Assembly (NCBI GenBank): GCA_030144725.1 | Contig: JASKMD010000006.1 | Location: 2,467,433-2,531,432, forward strand | DNA: 64,000 nt | Origin: Haematococcus lacustris | Taxonomy: Eukaryota > Chlorophyta > Chlorophyceae > Chlamydomonadales > Haematococcaceae | Direction of reading: 5' to 3' | In this document: positions 37,261 to 49,550 of the stretch, one piece after another | How positions within the stretch are numbered: the first letter of the stretch is position 1 | Layout: every line of letters starts with the position of its first letter | Translations under genes and position numbers: made by a program | Notes under the pieces: model-generated | The model's database searches: none | Seen by the model: only the letters and a program-made list of their open reading frames with translations | Told to the model about the DNA's origin: nothing

Positions 37261-38727
37261 CACGTGCTGAGACACGCATAGTATCTCAAACCTAGCGCGT
37301 CACATGTCAGCGACACAAGCCACAGTGCATGAATGTGGGAGAACTGTGCAAACTGCTGTATCGTCATTCGTCGGATGCATCCTGCAGGGTGCACGGGTGC
37401 CGTTGTAGTTTAGCAATCTATCCTGTACACCTTTTACAGTATTCAGAGCATTTCTTCTTGATTGGTTTGAGTTCTTTATAGATGCCATACACACTTTTCT
37501 AAGTTTTTTAAAATTCCTCAATTTATGGGGGCATTTATTCATCTACTGCGCCTCAGCGCCTCCTTGGTGGTCCCGAACCTGAAGCGCACTTCCACGATGC
37601 ACGTAGTGCTGCTGGCGGTCGCTGAGCTGCTGCCCAATCCCGGCAGATTTCATAACAAGGTTCAAATAATCTTTGAATTTGGCGTATTCCAGGAAAAAAG
37701 GTCCATTCAGAGAAGATTGTGACCTGACCAAGGGTACGTCCCTGTGTTGGTGCTCAGTGGTGCTCATCCCCCGCCGGCTCTGGAGTACAAGCACCTTTGG
37801 TCAGGGAGGTCTACACCATCCACCGTGTAGCCACGAGCCTTCTACTTACCACTACGTGGCGATGTGCGTTTGGTCATTAATCATCGAGCGTACTAGGGTT
37901 AGGGTTAGGGTTAGGATTAACCCTAGTAGCATGCCTGCATTGGTGCCAGCCACAGAGTAGTATCTCTCTAATATTTCAGTCAGCATACGTATAGCATACT
38001 GTGGGTCAGTGAGAGCCAGCCTTCACTCACATCAGGCATTAGGCCCATGCATAGTACCTGTGGCATGGAATGGTTTGGCCCGGCTCGCCTACAGTCATAT
38101 GTTGTGACCTGGCTGCTGGGCGTACTAGAATGGGATAGGGTTGAGGGACCCTGCAACCCATGTGACCCAGCCGTGCCCCCACCCCAGGCAGCAGGGGTCC
38201 AACAGCGTTGCCACGCTTATGTTCGTTGGCAGGACTGGATACAAGCTGTCAGCGTGATTTGCGTGTACGCATAGCGTGGCCAAGGCATCGGAGCACATCA
38301 TGCATGCAACCCACACCCTGTCCGCGCTGTGCCCACGGCCCACCAGCTGCATGCGACATGTTTGGCACTACCACGGCGTTGAAGGTCAGCAATCTGGTGA
38401 GCATGCTACTGTGGGCAGTAAGCTGGTCCACCCCGCGCTAGCATCCAGCCACTAGTAACCTCACGTAGAGGGTAGGGCAAGGGGGAAGGTGTGAAGGGGA
38501 TAGAGGGAATGCAGAAGGGCTATAGGAGGCTAGCTACAGGCAAAGGCTGCTGGCCCAGCAGCAGCAGCCTGTTGGGCCACAGTAGTGTGTGCCCCCCATT
38601 TGAGCTGTCATCAGCTTACAATTGGTGCATGTTTGTCATGCCAAATCTACACCATAGCCCTCGCAGTCAAGCAATAGTGTGGGTGGTAGGCACTCATGCA
38701 CCACGTCCATGTGCATTAAGTATACCC
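37261..38727. other. Intergenic, with short telomere-like run
   Basis: No gene was recognised. (TTAGGG)3-like sequence occurs at about 37893-37917, directly followed by the inverse AACCCTAG. A weak ORF near 37525-37722 was considered and rejected as a second 2A motif. Confidence 0.45.
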
Positions 38728-38735
38728 CACACAGC

Positions 38736-40235
38736 CAGGGTTGTGAAAATTGCAGTATTTCATGAAATCTTGCACTGAAATCTTTCACGTGCAAGAAATG
38801 AAACTTTCACTGCAACAAATGAAATCCCGGTAGCCCCCAGCACCCGGCAGCACGAGTAGAGCCCGATGGCTGAGGCGGCTCATGTTTGCTGGCCCTTCGC
38901 TGGCATTGCCACGGGTACTCCAGCACACGGGTATTCCTCTACAGCCTAACGCGAAAAGGCATCGCACACAGCCGCAGGCACAGCCGCAGGTACAACAGCA
39001 GGTGCAGCCGCAGGTGCAACCACAAGCAGCCCGCGCAGCAGTTGGATCAGAGCGCAATGGAGGACTGTGGTGGCTTCATTGCGGCGGTTCGCGGGATTTG
39101 CCTTCATTGCGGTGAGGACATGTTCATCACTCGCCAATAAACGCACTTGCTAGTGCCATGATACGCGCTTGAAGAATCACTTGCAAGTGCCATGAAAAGC
39201 CATTGCCCTTAAGCTATTATGCCTTATTCAGCTTGTTGAGCCTGAGCTGGCTGATGTTTGCTTGCAGTTGGAGACAGCTGGTGCATGACAAGTGTAGCAT
39301 GGCTTGGTAATTGCAAGCAAGGCGGCAGCGGTGTAGAGCAGCAGCCAACATCATGCATGGTCATGCATGTCCTGCCACCACCACTACCTCCCAAGCCATC
39401 AACAACAGCTTGGAGCAGCCTCTTTCTTTTCATCCCATTTCATGTCATGGCGGCAGCGGCGTAGACCAGCCGGCATCAGGAGCCAGCAATGAGCTTGCAA
39501 GGCATAATATGGTCACACTCCTGCCCCTTGCCCCCTCCCCCCTTCCCTCCCCCTTCCCACCACCGCCACCTCCGAGTCTGCCACCCCACCTACCCTCCCC
39601 CCATCCCACAACACACGCCGTAGCCCCCTCCCTACCCTACCCAACAGCCCTTGGCATAGCAGCCTAGAGTGGGTAGCTTGGAGCAGGCAGCCTTTAGCGG
39701 GCAGCCAGGAGCAGGCGCTAGTAGTAGCGGCCAGCCAGTCCACTCTAGCCATGCCATGCCCACACACCACACTGACCCAAACCATCCCTCCCCCAAGGGG
39801 ACAGCAGTAGGAGAGCCAAGCCACCGTACTTGATGTGGCTTGGTGGTGGTGGTGTGGTGTGGTGTGGTGGTCTTGGGGGCAATAGCATGGCATCATGCAT
39901 GAACAGCAACGGTGGGGGAGTATCAGGCAGTAGTAAGTAACTCACCAGCTTAGTATGCATGGTTTGGAGCTGTGGTATCCTTGTTAACCTTTGGTTTTGG
40001 ATATCCTTGACGACCTTTGGTTTTGGTGGATGTGGTGCACCAAATCGTATCCTGATTGTTGCATTGGGTTGGCAGATGTTAAAGAGGGACGTGTGCAAAC
40101 TTTCAGGTCAAAACTCCCACGGCAACCACGCGTTTTCATCCCGTTTCATGTCTTTCATTCTTTTCATGAAATTTCACAAATTTCATGATGAAATGATGAA
40201 TGAAAGAAATGAAAGAACGCAAAGTCACAACCCTG
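38736..40235. mobile_element. 1.5-kb non-autonomous hAT-type transposon
   Basis: The ends read CAGGGTTGTGA at the left and the inverse complement TCACAACCCTG at the right. An exact 8-bp target duplication, CACACAGC, flanks the element (38728-38735 and 40236-40243). CAGGG termini and 8-bp duplications are the marks of the hAT superfamily. Both subterminal regions are rich in ATTTCAT/ATGAAAT motifs, the kind of subterminal repeat hAT transposases bind. No hAT transposase core was recognised inside. Confidence 0.85.
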
Positions 40236-40243
40236 CACACAGC

Positions 40244-40838
40244 CCATTAGCACCATTTGAGTGGTCCCGCTATCGATCACTAGTAGCCCCTAGTGGGCCG
40301 AGGCCCTAGTGTGGGACAAGAGGGCTGGCAAAGGATGCAACTGACGCAATGTCGGACATTTCACTGTTAAAGGATACTAAAGGCAAAGAGTCCTACACAG
40401 TCCGGGGTGGCAGGTGGGTGTGGGGTCGCGAGGTGAGGGTTGCGAACAGTGAGGCCCCAGGGAACGGGCAGGATCAATCCCAGGGAGGGATGCACAATTG
40501 CCTGGCATCGTTTGCGTTGAATCTGTTGAGGCAATTGAGGCTGTAGAGGTGGCTGGGTTGTATTGGGACGCGGGTGGCTGGGTCTTCTGCAAGCAAACGT
40601 GCAACACATCGCCAACTAACGCAACCAACTGTCCCACCATGGCGTTTTGCGTGCATGCTCTACAGCCCGGTGCAAGGACTTCGCTGCGCTGCAGCTGAGG
40701 AGTTGTACCTCATTTGGTTCATGACTCAAATTTCACTGACCATCCGTACCGGTTCCTGGGGGGATCGCGGTGGTCGGGATGTGCTTTGACCCACAGGACC
40801 TATCGACGCTATCTCCGCGCTAGAAACACCGTGGACGT
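40244..40838. other. Upstream region of the PPPDE gene
   Basis: No gene was recognised. This should contain the promoter of the plus-strand PPPDE gene, but no element can be named. Confidence 0.4.
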
Positions 40839-43800
40839 ATGGATTTGCAAAAGTATCAGGTAGGTGGGCCTAGGAGGGCCTTGTCAGCTTTTCACTTTTG
40901 TGCCCCGTTGCTTGCGCTACATCCAACGTTGTGTTCTCATCGCGTTACTCATCAGCGTGGTAGCACACCAAGCAAGTCAGGGTTTTCAGCCATCTTTGGA
41001 GGAGCACAGCCCTTGACACACACCTGCTTCAGGTGTGGTTAAACGTTTACGATGTGACAGCTACTGGCAATGAGAACGTCAGTGCAATGGTCGTCAAAAT
41101 CAACAACCTGGGACGAGACCTGGGGTTGGGCGGGGTATTCCATGGAGCAGTGCAAATTGGTGAGCTGTTTCAATACCCTAACCAGAGGTGGCACTGCCTA
41201 TCGCCTTCAGTGTCCTGGTGCATGTGACCCATGGAACAAGCGAAGACAAGCCATGGCATGCCTTTAAACAGCAATAGTAACTTGAGACCCTGTTCCACAT
41301 TGTAAACTCAGCGAGTTGGTTGTCAGCTATAGCCTGCATGGCACAGTATAGAGACTGGCGGCCTGCATTGGTCCCAGTCACAGAGTAGCAGCAGGCACCT
41401 GAGGCGCTGTCCTGGTGCCCATCTCACTGCCCGTCTCACACCCTCGCCAGCATGCCCCGACCCTGCCCTTTCGCCCCACCCAGTACCTGCTTGGCTCCAC
41501 CACCCCTGGTGCTGCGCTTGCCTGGCTGCCTGGCCGCAGACCAGTTTGAGTGGAGCTTTGGTTTCTGTGAGCAGGGCACGGGGGTGTATGTGGTGGAGGC
41601 CCGCAAGAACCCCATCTACCACTACAGGGAGTCTGTGGACCTGGGCTACAGCCCCTTGTCTAAGCAGCAGGTGCGGCCCAGCCTGTGCTGCCCTCTGGCC
41701 AGGGGTCGATCATGAGTGGGTCTGCAGAAGGGCTAGCCGCCAGCGGCAAGCTGGCTGCGCTGGAGCAAAGCATGGGGTTAGGGCGGGTTAGGGTTAGGGT
41801 CGGGTTAGGGTTAGGGTTGGGTTAGGGTTAGGGTTAGCCCTAACCCTGGCCCTGGCCCTGGATGCTAGGGCTGGTCTGTCATGGCATCGCATTTATGGCA
41901 TCGCATTCAAGTCCCTGGGTGGAGCTCAACAGCTGGCCTCAGCACTGCTTGGTGTGCTGTGCCTTGGTGTGCTAGTTGATGCCCTGGCAGCACTGGCCTG
42001 CCTTGCATGCAAGGCAGAGCCGTGGAGGTGTTGAACTGTCTGTGTCCCACCTTGGGTTCCTGCAGATCAAGCAGCTGCTGCGGCAGATGAAGCAGCAATG
42101 GCCAGGTGCCTCCTATGAGCTGCTGTCCCGCAACTGCTGCCACTTCTGTGAAGCTCTGGCTGAGGGCCTGGGCGTCAGGCCTCTGCCAGGTGGGTCCAGC
42201 AGGCCACAGCGGCACCCAGTGCAGGGTCGGGGCAGTATCATGGTGCAGGGTCGGGGCAGTATCATGGTGCATTCAGGGGCAAGGCCAGGGCCATAGTCAA
42301 CACCAGGGTCAGGGCCGGGCTCAGGGTCAAGGCCAGCGCCACAGTCAACACCAGGGTCAAGACCAGGGCCAGGCTGAGGCTCAGGGCCGGGGTCAGGGTC
42401 AAGGCGAGGGTCAGGCTTAGAGCAGGGTCTTAGGGGACAGTCTTGGGTGACAGGCCAGTGCAGGGTGGGGTCCAGGCTGGAGCTTGCCAGCCACCTAAGC
42501 GTTGCAACAAGCACTCAACTCTGCTTGAGCAAAGGTGCATTGGAAGTCAGCTGCTTGCTTGCCAGGGTGCACCTCCCACACAGCATGACAGGCTCTGGCT
42601 TGCATCATGGCAGCGGCACCAGGGGCCCATTCTCCCCAACCCTCCTGAACCAAGCGGCACCAGGGGCTGAGCACTCCACCAGGGGCCAATGCGCTAGCAG
42701 CACCTCATGGCTCATGCACTGTAGGAGCCCAGCCTGCTAGTCCCTGTGCTCCCTAGCTGCGTGTGCTGGGCCTCTGGGGCTGCCTGGCCTGTGGCACTGT
42801 GGCCTCAGCCCCCATGGGCCAGTGGGCCTGGCGCAGCCATGAGTGCAGCCTGGCAGGACACACATAGCGAGTCAAAAGCAGGTCAGCAGCCTCAGCCCAG
42901 CCTGCAGTGGGATTACCAGTCATGTCAGGCCCAGCCTGGCCTGCCCTGCCCTGGCCACCTCAAGTGTGACCAGGCGATGAGCTAGTGCCCACATGCTGTT
43001 GCTGATGTCAAGCTAGAAGGCACAACCCCTCACCACCCACCACCCACCCCTCACCCACCATCGCCAACCCTCCTGGACCACGCGGGGTACCATCATACAG
43101 TTAGTGCTGAGGCAGCCTGATGCCTGGGCTCGACAGCTCCTGCTGCTGCGCCTCTGGCTGCTGGGGCTGCTGCCTGACCCGCTGGTCTGCTGTGCTGTGC
43201 AGCCTGGGTCAACCGCCTGGCTGTGAGCGCGGACGCCACCGCAGCCTTCACCAACCAGGCAGTGGCAGTGGTGAGCTGCGCCTGCCTCCCGGCCTCAGCG
43301 GCTGCCACACCTCAACCTCCTGACCCTGCACAACTTACTGTGCACCTGCCCTTGCACCTGCCCCAGCCTGTCGCTTGTCACCGACCTGTCACCTCACTTC
43401 ACCACCCCACACCCCACCCACTACACCACACCACACCACACCACCTGTGGGGCCAAATCTCATGTCCGCTTTCACGGCTTGCCTGCAGGCTCACAACGTG
43501 GGCAGCACTCTCAGCCGCACCGCCAACCACAGCTACAGCTGGCTGAAAGACTCGATGGCCAAGCTGCTGCACCACCCTCCCTCCCACCCTCCCTCCCACC
43601 CTCCCTCTCACCCTCCCTCCCACCCTCCCTCTCACCCTCCCTCCCACTCTGCGCCTCATTTTCAGTCACACTCGCATGGGGCCCACCTGCCCAGCCCCTC
43701 TCAATCTATATCCAACAACAGAATATCTGCTCATGCTGGCACCGTGGACAGCCCATCAGGGTCGGCAGGACCCACCAGCCGGCGCAAGGGAGCCAAAGGT

Positions 43801-43908
43801 AGCTACCGCAGGGTGCCTGCAGCCTCTCCTGCCACGATTGCAAGGCTGCCACCTTCAACAGCGGTCGTGCGGCCCCTAACCCAAACCCTAACCCCTAACC
43901 CTGGCTAG
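40839..43908 (+). CDS. PPPDE-family (DeSI-like) thiol peptidase
   Basis: Six exons in phase: 40839-40859, 41033-41159, 41540-41670, 42066-42189, 43203-43270, 43489-43908 (296 residues). PPPDE proteins are papain-fold isopeptidases that remove ubiquitin or SUMO-like modifiers. VWLNVYDVT opens the domain, GGVFHGAVQI carries the catalytic His, FGFCEQGTGVYV and NPIYHYRESVDLG follow, and SYELLSRNCCHFCEALAEGLGV contains the nucleophilic Cys. PAWVNRLA closes the domain as in the family. The first exon has only seven codons, but it supplies the sole ATG in phase. The C-terminal exon adds SRTANHSYSWLKDSM and a Pro/Ser/His repeat, then a tail whose last codons are telomere-like CCCTAA repeats. The tail might instead splice on into the long Pro-rich frame downstream. 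Confidence 0.85.
41774..41858. repeat. Interstitial telomere-like TTAGGG array
   Basis: GGGTTA repeats with a few variants (GGGCGGGTTA, GGGTCGGGTTA) turn head-to-head into CCCTAACCCTGG at about 41838. It lies in intron 3 of the PPPDE gene. Confidence 0.85.
43564..43650 (+). repeat. CCCTCCCA octamer-type repeat in coding sequence
   Basis: Encodes six to seven Pro-Pro-Ser-His units in the last exon of the PPPDE gene; both CCCTCCCA and CCCTCTCA forms occur. Confidence 0.85.
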
Positions 43909-44002
43909 TGGCTGCAGCCTCAGCTGACGCATCTGGGAGAGCTGTCACCTGTGCCAGCATTGTCACTGCCAGCTGCAGCGGCCAGCATGTTTCATGTACG
44001 GC

Positions 44003-44393
44003 CACACCACACCACACCACACCACACCACACCACACCACACCACACCACACCACACCACACCACACCACACCACACCACACCACACCACACCACACCAC
44101 ACCACACCACACCACACCACACCACACCACACCACACCACACCACACCACACCACACCACACCACACCACACCACACCACACCACACCACACCACACCAC
44201 ACCACACCACACCACACCACACCACACCACACCACACCACACCACACCACACCACACCACACCACACCACACCACACCACACCACACCACACCACACCAC
44301 ACCACACCACACCACACCACACCACACCACACCACACCACACCACACCACACCACACCACACCACACCACACCACACCACACCACACCACACC
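44003..44393. repeat. (ACACC)78 array
   Basis: A pure pentanucleotide array of about 391 bp. All six frames are open through it, which explains the long His/Thr/Pro and Trp/Cys/Gly frames, and these are not genes. Confidence 0.97.
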
Positions 44394-44770
44394 CAGCAAG
44401 GCCAAGCAGCCAGACCAGGCTGGCAGTGGTACCGTAGTGCCCTGCGCTTCTCAAGTGCAAAGGGACCCTTTATGGCCCCAGTAGCCACCTAAGCACAGCG
44501 CCCTGCACTCCAGGAAGGCCAGATCAATCATATCATCGCCAGCTCACCAAAGACCGTGAAATGTTCGCTCTGCCATGTCAAGGGACAGGCACAGGGTCTG
44601 CACACGCCCTGCATTTTAGACACCAGCTGCACTCACCTACTGTTTTACCGGCAACCCCTGGCTGGCGGACCCTGGCTTGACCCTGACGCCCCCTGCTCCT
44701 AGCCCGCTTGTGGTGCCCCGCAGTTCATTCCACTAGCACCAACACGGTGGCCAGGTGCCCCTGCTAGCCC

Positions 44771-46142
44771 ATGTATGGCATGTGCCCCCCTGCTCCTGCA
44801 CAGCAAGCTGGCCTGACGGCTTGTGAAGGGGCTGGCCTCACCCTGCGCCAGCTGCTCACCAGCTTCCTGCACCCTACCCTGTCACACTGTGCAGGCCCGC
44901 TTGCCCCTGACCCTGGAGAGACCTTCCCGCCTGGGCCCCTGGCCATGGGCCTGCTGCAGGGCAGGCTGGGTCCCAGCCCTCGGCCCCTCCACCTCACCAC
45001 CTCCTTGGACGGTGCCCTGCCTGTCACCACCTTCCCCGCAGCTTCTCATCCCAACACCCTAGCACCCAGCACCTGTTTGCCACCAAGCTGTGGCCCTGAA
45101 CCTCCCTGGGCCTCCCCTTTCTCCGCACAGATGGCAGGCGACAGCCCACACCGGGCCCTGCAGCCCTTCAGCCTGAAGCACCTCGCAAGCAACGCAACCC
45201 CAGTGCCTGCACAGGAGGTAGACCTGGATGTGATTCCTGCGCAGGGGCTAGGTGAGGGGATGCTGGGCAGCCCTGCGGCCTCACTGCCAGCCTTCCAGCC
45301 TCTGCCTCCGGAACGACTGAGCCGCGCTATGCCGCCGGGTTTGCAGCCATGGCAGCCGCTGCAGCAACCCTGCCCTGCGCCTTACACTGCAGCCAGCACC
45401 GGCCCTACATCACACTTTGCAGCTCGGGAGGCTTCACAGCCGCTGCCACCCCTGTCTCCTCCAAGCCCATCGTTTAAGCAGGACCCCCTGCGCCCACCAC
45501 CACCCCCTCCTGCCCTGCCATCCTCCCCCAACCCTCCCCCAGCCTGCCCTGCTCCTTCCAGCCCCCCCACCCACAGCTCCCCCCTCTCAACCCTGAAGCG
45601 CAGTGTAGCCAGCCACCCCCATGCCGCAGACCCCATCACCCTCCTGGCACAGGCTGCAGCGTCGCCCCACGTTCACCCACCTCCGGCCATGGTCAGCTGC
45701 AGCCCCAGGGCTGCGGCCAGCTCTGCCGTCGCCTGCACCCAGGCAGACGCTGCAGGTGATGGCCAGGTCAGGGTGCAAGGCTCACCCTGGCCTCGCCACC
45801 CACGCCTGCGCACCAACACAGTCCTGGGCCTCCTCACCACCACCACCACCACCACCACCACCACCACCACCCACCTGCAGCAGCAGCAGCAGCAGCAGTC
45901 AGGGGAGGCCCTAGCACTGCCTGATGAGGCTCTCCCCACTGTCGCCTCATTAGGCAGCCCTCACTCCTCCACATCCAGCGCCAAACACAAGTCACGCAGC
46001 AGCAAGGCCCGGGCGCTGCTGGCCCGCCTTACCCACTCTGTGTGGGACAATGGGCCAGGCATGGGCACACGCAGCAAGAGCTCCGGCCAGATCATGCGCA
46101 TGGCTGCCCCAGGCGCTGACAGCCTTGCAGCAACAACAACAA

Positions 46143-46175
<33 letters not shown>

Positions 46176-47520
46176 CGGCGACGGAAGGGTGTTTGGAGTC
46201 GGAGTTGGCGAGGTCTGGCCCCAGGCACAGCCGCACACGCAGCCACACTGCTGCCCTGCTGAAGCTGATTGGCCGCGGCGGGACACCCAGTGTGGTGGAC
46301 AGCAGCCCCCCAGCCACCCTACTCCACGACCACCACCACCACCACCACCAGCAGGTGAAGGGGTCAAAGGAGGGCGGCAGCATTGGGCGCGTCAGAACGG
46401 CAAAAGCCACTCTCCTGGCAACTGCACCCTCTGCTCCTGGTGCTGCTGCTGGGCGTGGGCATGGCCACGGGCGACCTGCCGTTCCTGCTGTCGGCTCAAT
46501 GGCCTGGGCGGGGCAGGCTGCTGCTGCTGGTAGTGCTGGAGCGCCACGGCTAGTGCGTGCGTCAGGCATGCGCGTGCGCACCGGCAGCCTGGACGGCTCC
46601 TACGCCTGCATCCCCAACTTCAGTCGCCAGGTCAGGCCTGCCACTACTGCTGCTGCGTCTGTCGCCCTGCTGCTGCTGCCGCTGCTGCTGCCACTGCTGC
46701 TGCTGCCGTGGCTGGCTCTGCTGCGCTGCTGCTGCTGCTGCCTCTGTCGCCCTGCTGCTGCAATGGCGGCGGTGGCCTCAGCTGCCCTGCTGCGCTGCTG
46801 CTGCTTCCTCTGCCGCCCTGCTGCTGCTGGACCCCTGCTGCTGCCACTGCTCCTGAACCACTTTCACATGTCATTCCTGCCATACTGCTGCCGCCGCTGC
46901 TGCTACTGCTGCCGTCTCTGCCGCCGCTGGGTTTTGTGCCAGCTAGTGTGGTCTGCCCGGCTGCCCTGCAGGCCTGCACCGACATCCTAGGAAACCCTGT
47001 GGAGCCCTGCCTGGACCGCAACAGCGACGACCCCAGCAGCTACCGGGCCTCCCGGCGCAACCCCTTTGAGGACAGTGAGGAGGAGGAGGGCGGCGTGGAG
47101 CCAGGCAGGCCAGGCTGGCAGTCAGGGCTGCAGCATGTGCATCAGTGGCGCGCCTGGGAGGAGGCAGGGGGGGCGTGCGGCCCCACCCCCTCCTTCACCA
47201 AGCTGCCCAACATGGCCCGCATGGCCTACCTTCCACCTGAGTGGGGGCAACCTGACGTGCAGGCGGGTGTGGGGTGTGGGGTGGAGGTGGGGGGTGGAGG
47301 TGGAGGTGGGGGCAAAGGGGTGGTGCGCAGCAGCAGCAGCCAGGGGGTGGGGCTGGGCAGGGAGGGTACCATGAGCTGCAGCCCGGGTACCAGCAGTCTG
47401 CTGTCCCGGGTGTCGTACTTCCTTGATGACGGCATGGGACCAGCCAGGTCGGAGATGGTGGGGGCCGTGGGGGCTGCAGCAAAGCCAGGCTCAACAGCTG
47501 GGCAGGGGGTGCTGGGCTAG
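44771..47520 (+). CDS. Pro/Ser/Ala-rich unknown protein
   Basis: Two exons in phase (44771-46630 and 46972-47520) give up to 802 residues. No catalytic domain was recognised. Ordered-looking patches are PFSLKHLASNATPV, SSKARALLARLTHSVWDNGPG, SRTRSHTAALLKLIG, RVRTGSLDGSYACIPNFSRQ, and in exon 2 ACTDILGNPVEPCLDRNSDDPSSYRASRRNPFEDSEEEE and SLLSRVSYFLDDGM. The rest is poly-Thr, poly-Gln, poly-Ala, poly-His and Pro runs, as in many algal scaffold or regulatory proteins. The Ser/Arg-basic and Asp/Glu patches could be phosphorylation-dependent binding sites, but that is speculation. The 341-bp intron stays open in the first exon's frame to 46990, so intron retention is possible. The 5' end is uncertain: the ORF could be a downstream part of the PPPDE gene. 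Confidence 0.6.
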
Positions 47521-47851
47521 AGGTGGGCTGCGCTTGCAGGGTCAGCCCTGGGCAGGAAGCAGGGGTTGAGGTGTTGGTCAGCTGCTGAACACACAACCAT
47601 GTGTGGTGGTTAGTGTGGTGTCAAGGGTGGGCCTTGTGTGGCTGGTGGCAACGGGTGCTGGACTTGCGATTGCGTGTCAATGCAAGATGCGTGTCAGCAA
47701 GACTGCAGAGTGACACGCTCCTTGCTCAGCAAGCCACTGCTCAATATGCGCCCGGCACATGCGTGCCAGACACTGTTATGCATGCCTTCGTGCGAACCGC
47801 TTGGGGACTGGGCATCAACCGCTGGAGTGTGCCACTGCGGTGCCTAGAGGT

Positions 47852-48121
47852 TTTCCTGAGTTGATGTCTGAGCCAACAGTGGTTGTTGGGCACGGGAAGA
47901 CAGAGCTGATGTTTTACTCGTGGGCCTGAAGCTGTGTAAGCTGTGTAAGCTGTATGGTATGTTTTGTTGTCACTGACTGATGTGGTGAGGATGGTCAGGA
48001 TGTGTCATGTTGAGTACAGTGTATCTTGACATTAATGGCCTTGCAAATGTAAACATAGACGGTAAAGTTATCGGCCAGCTTGATGTAGTGCGCCAGCTAG
48101 AGTGACAACCCAAGTCTATGC
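47852..48121 (+). repeat. 3'-UTR-like segment, first copy
   Basis: About 250 bp from TTCCTGAG(T/C)TGATGTCTGAG to TCTATGCATA is repeated at 49282-49550 with few changes. It contains TGTAA motifs (CAAATGTAA), the usual poly(A) signal of green algae, so it is probably duplicated 3'-UTR sequence. No coding exon resembling the downstream gene's last exon remains before this copy. Confidence 0.75.
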
Positions 48122-48718
48122 ATACTAGGCTGATGCGGCTCTCGGTTTCTCCCAACTTCCCTAGGGCGGCGCATGGTTGCCGGCATTTCGGTTGGATGGC
48201 GACCTGATGTACGCCCTGGCACGGCAACTCCGCTTCGGTGATGCTGCTGAGTCCCCGAGATGTCCTCGGATAAGAAACGCAAGCGCCCCGCACCGTGTAC
48301 AGCCGGTAAGCCGCAAAGCTTGACGAGAGATTCAACCCTGAGGAACTGACTGACGAAGCAACGCAGTGTGCACCTCGCGACAATGCGACTCTTGTTGTTC
48401 TGCGTGTGCTGTGCTTTCCCGTGTCTGCAAGTGGGAGTGGGCAGCAAGATCTCACTGACGAGGGGCAGGGCGCCAACAGCGGCGCCAAGTCATCAAGGCA
48501 GCCTAGCCTAATCTTAGCCCAGCGCAAGTTGATGCGGTTGTGGCTCAACAAGCGCACGACCATGGGCAGCAAGCAATGTTGCCTGACAGCAGTCCTTTGC
48601 CTGTCAGGGCTGCTCCAGTCCTTCCTAGGCAAACCCACTCCAAGCGTCTCAGCAGCAGGTCCAATCCCAGGCCCCCATTCCTATGATCACATGATGGTAT
48701 TGATTGACATGCATGTGT
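48122..48718. other. Unassigned sequence between the duplicated segments
   Basis: Probably holds 5' exons of the gene ending at 49290, but none could be joined in phase. ORFs on both strands have poor codon quality. Confidence 0.35.
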
Positions 48719-49290
48719 AGAGAGGGATACCATCCAACTATGTTCACAACATGGAGAAGCTGCTGACCAGCTCAGTGCTGTGGCTGCGGACCAACTACGA
48801 TCAATGTTCAGCAGCAAGGGGATTGCGGAGGCGCATGGTGTAACGGTGGGTGAAGTATGCTGTATTTAGTTGGCACGTGTTGCTTTCACATGTTGCTATG
48901 CTTGTCGCCATTTGTATGTTCTCATACTGTAATCATGCACCTTGTTTGTGATAGGTAGTCACATCATGTGATGATGCCATGATGTCATCTGTTGCAATCA
49001 CTTGTTTGCTGTGCAGGAGTATATGGCTATCAGCTCCATTGAAAGAGTAATAGCCAAGAAGCTCTACAAGTTCCAGGTGAGTGTGCTGGTCACTGGCTTT
49101 ACAAACAACGGCGTATTGGTTAATGATGAATAGTTCACATCTGCAGCATGTTGATCCATCTCATCCACGCTGATCCATGTTATGCCTGTTGTAGGCTCTC
49201 ATAGCTGAGCTGTACGAGGATGTGAAACTGGACCTGGAAGCCAAGAAAAGCGTAGGCCACCAACAACAGTCCAAGGCGCGGTGTTCCTGA
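48719..49290 (+). CDS. 3' exons of an unknown gene
   Basis: Three exons join in phase: about 48719-48844, 49018-49077 and 49196-49290. They read DTIQLCSQHGEAADQLSAV, MFSSKGIAEAHGVT, EYMAISSIERVIAKKLYKFQ and ALIAELYEDVKLDLEAKKS, then a stop. The protein is helical and charged, with no recognised domain. The upstream exon is missing: the first exon needs a phase-1 donor that I could not identify. Its 3' UTR is one of the two duplicated segments and runs directly into the GGGGC array. Confidence 0.5.
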
Positions 49291-49550
49291 GCTGATGTCT
49301 GAGCCCGATGTCTGAGTTGGGCACGGGAAGACAGAGCTGATGTTTTACTCGTGGGCCTGAAGCTGTGTTAGCTGTGTAAGCTGTATGGTATGTTTTGTTG
49401 TCACTGACTGATGTGGTCAGGATGGTCAGGATGTGTCATGTTGAGTACAGTGTATCTTGACATTAATGGCCTTGCAAATGTAAATCGGTAATGTTATTGG
49501 CCAGCTTGATGTTGTGCGCCAGCTAGAGTGACAACCCAAGTCTATGCATA
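49282..49550 (+). repeat. 3'-UTR-like segment, second copy
   Basis: Direct repeat of 47852-48121. The match ends at TCTATGCATA exactly where the GGGGC array begins, whereas copy one continues with unrelated sequence. Confidence 0.8.

Noticed and set aside
37590..37660. Possible second 2A motif (LLAVAELLPNPGRF)
   Set aside because: It ends in NPGR rather than NPGP and lacks the D-x-E residues, so it would not function as 2A; chance or an old relic.
38491..38778. Second Fanzor-like fragment
   Set aside because: Only short resemblance (GYRRLATGKGCW) and a shared GTTTGTCATGCC; no RuvC motif.
43895..44492. Long His/Thr/Pro and Val/Trp/Cys/Gly frames
   Set aside because: Translations of the ACACC array in all frames, with no independent coding evidence.
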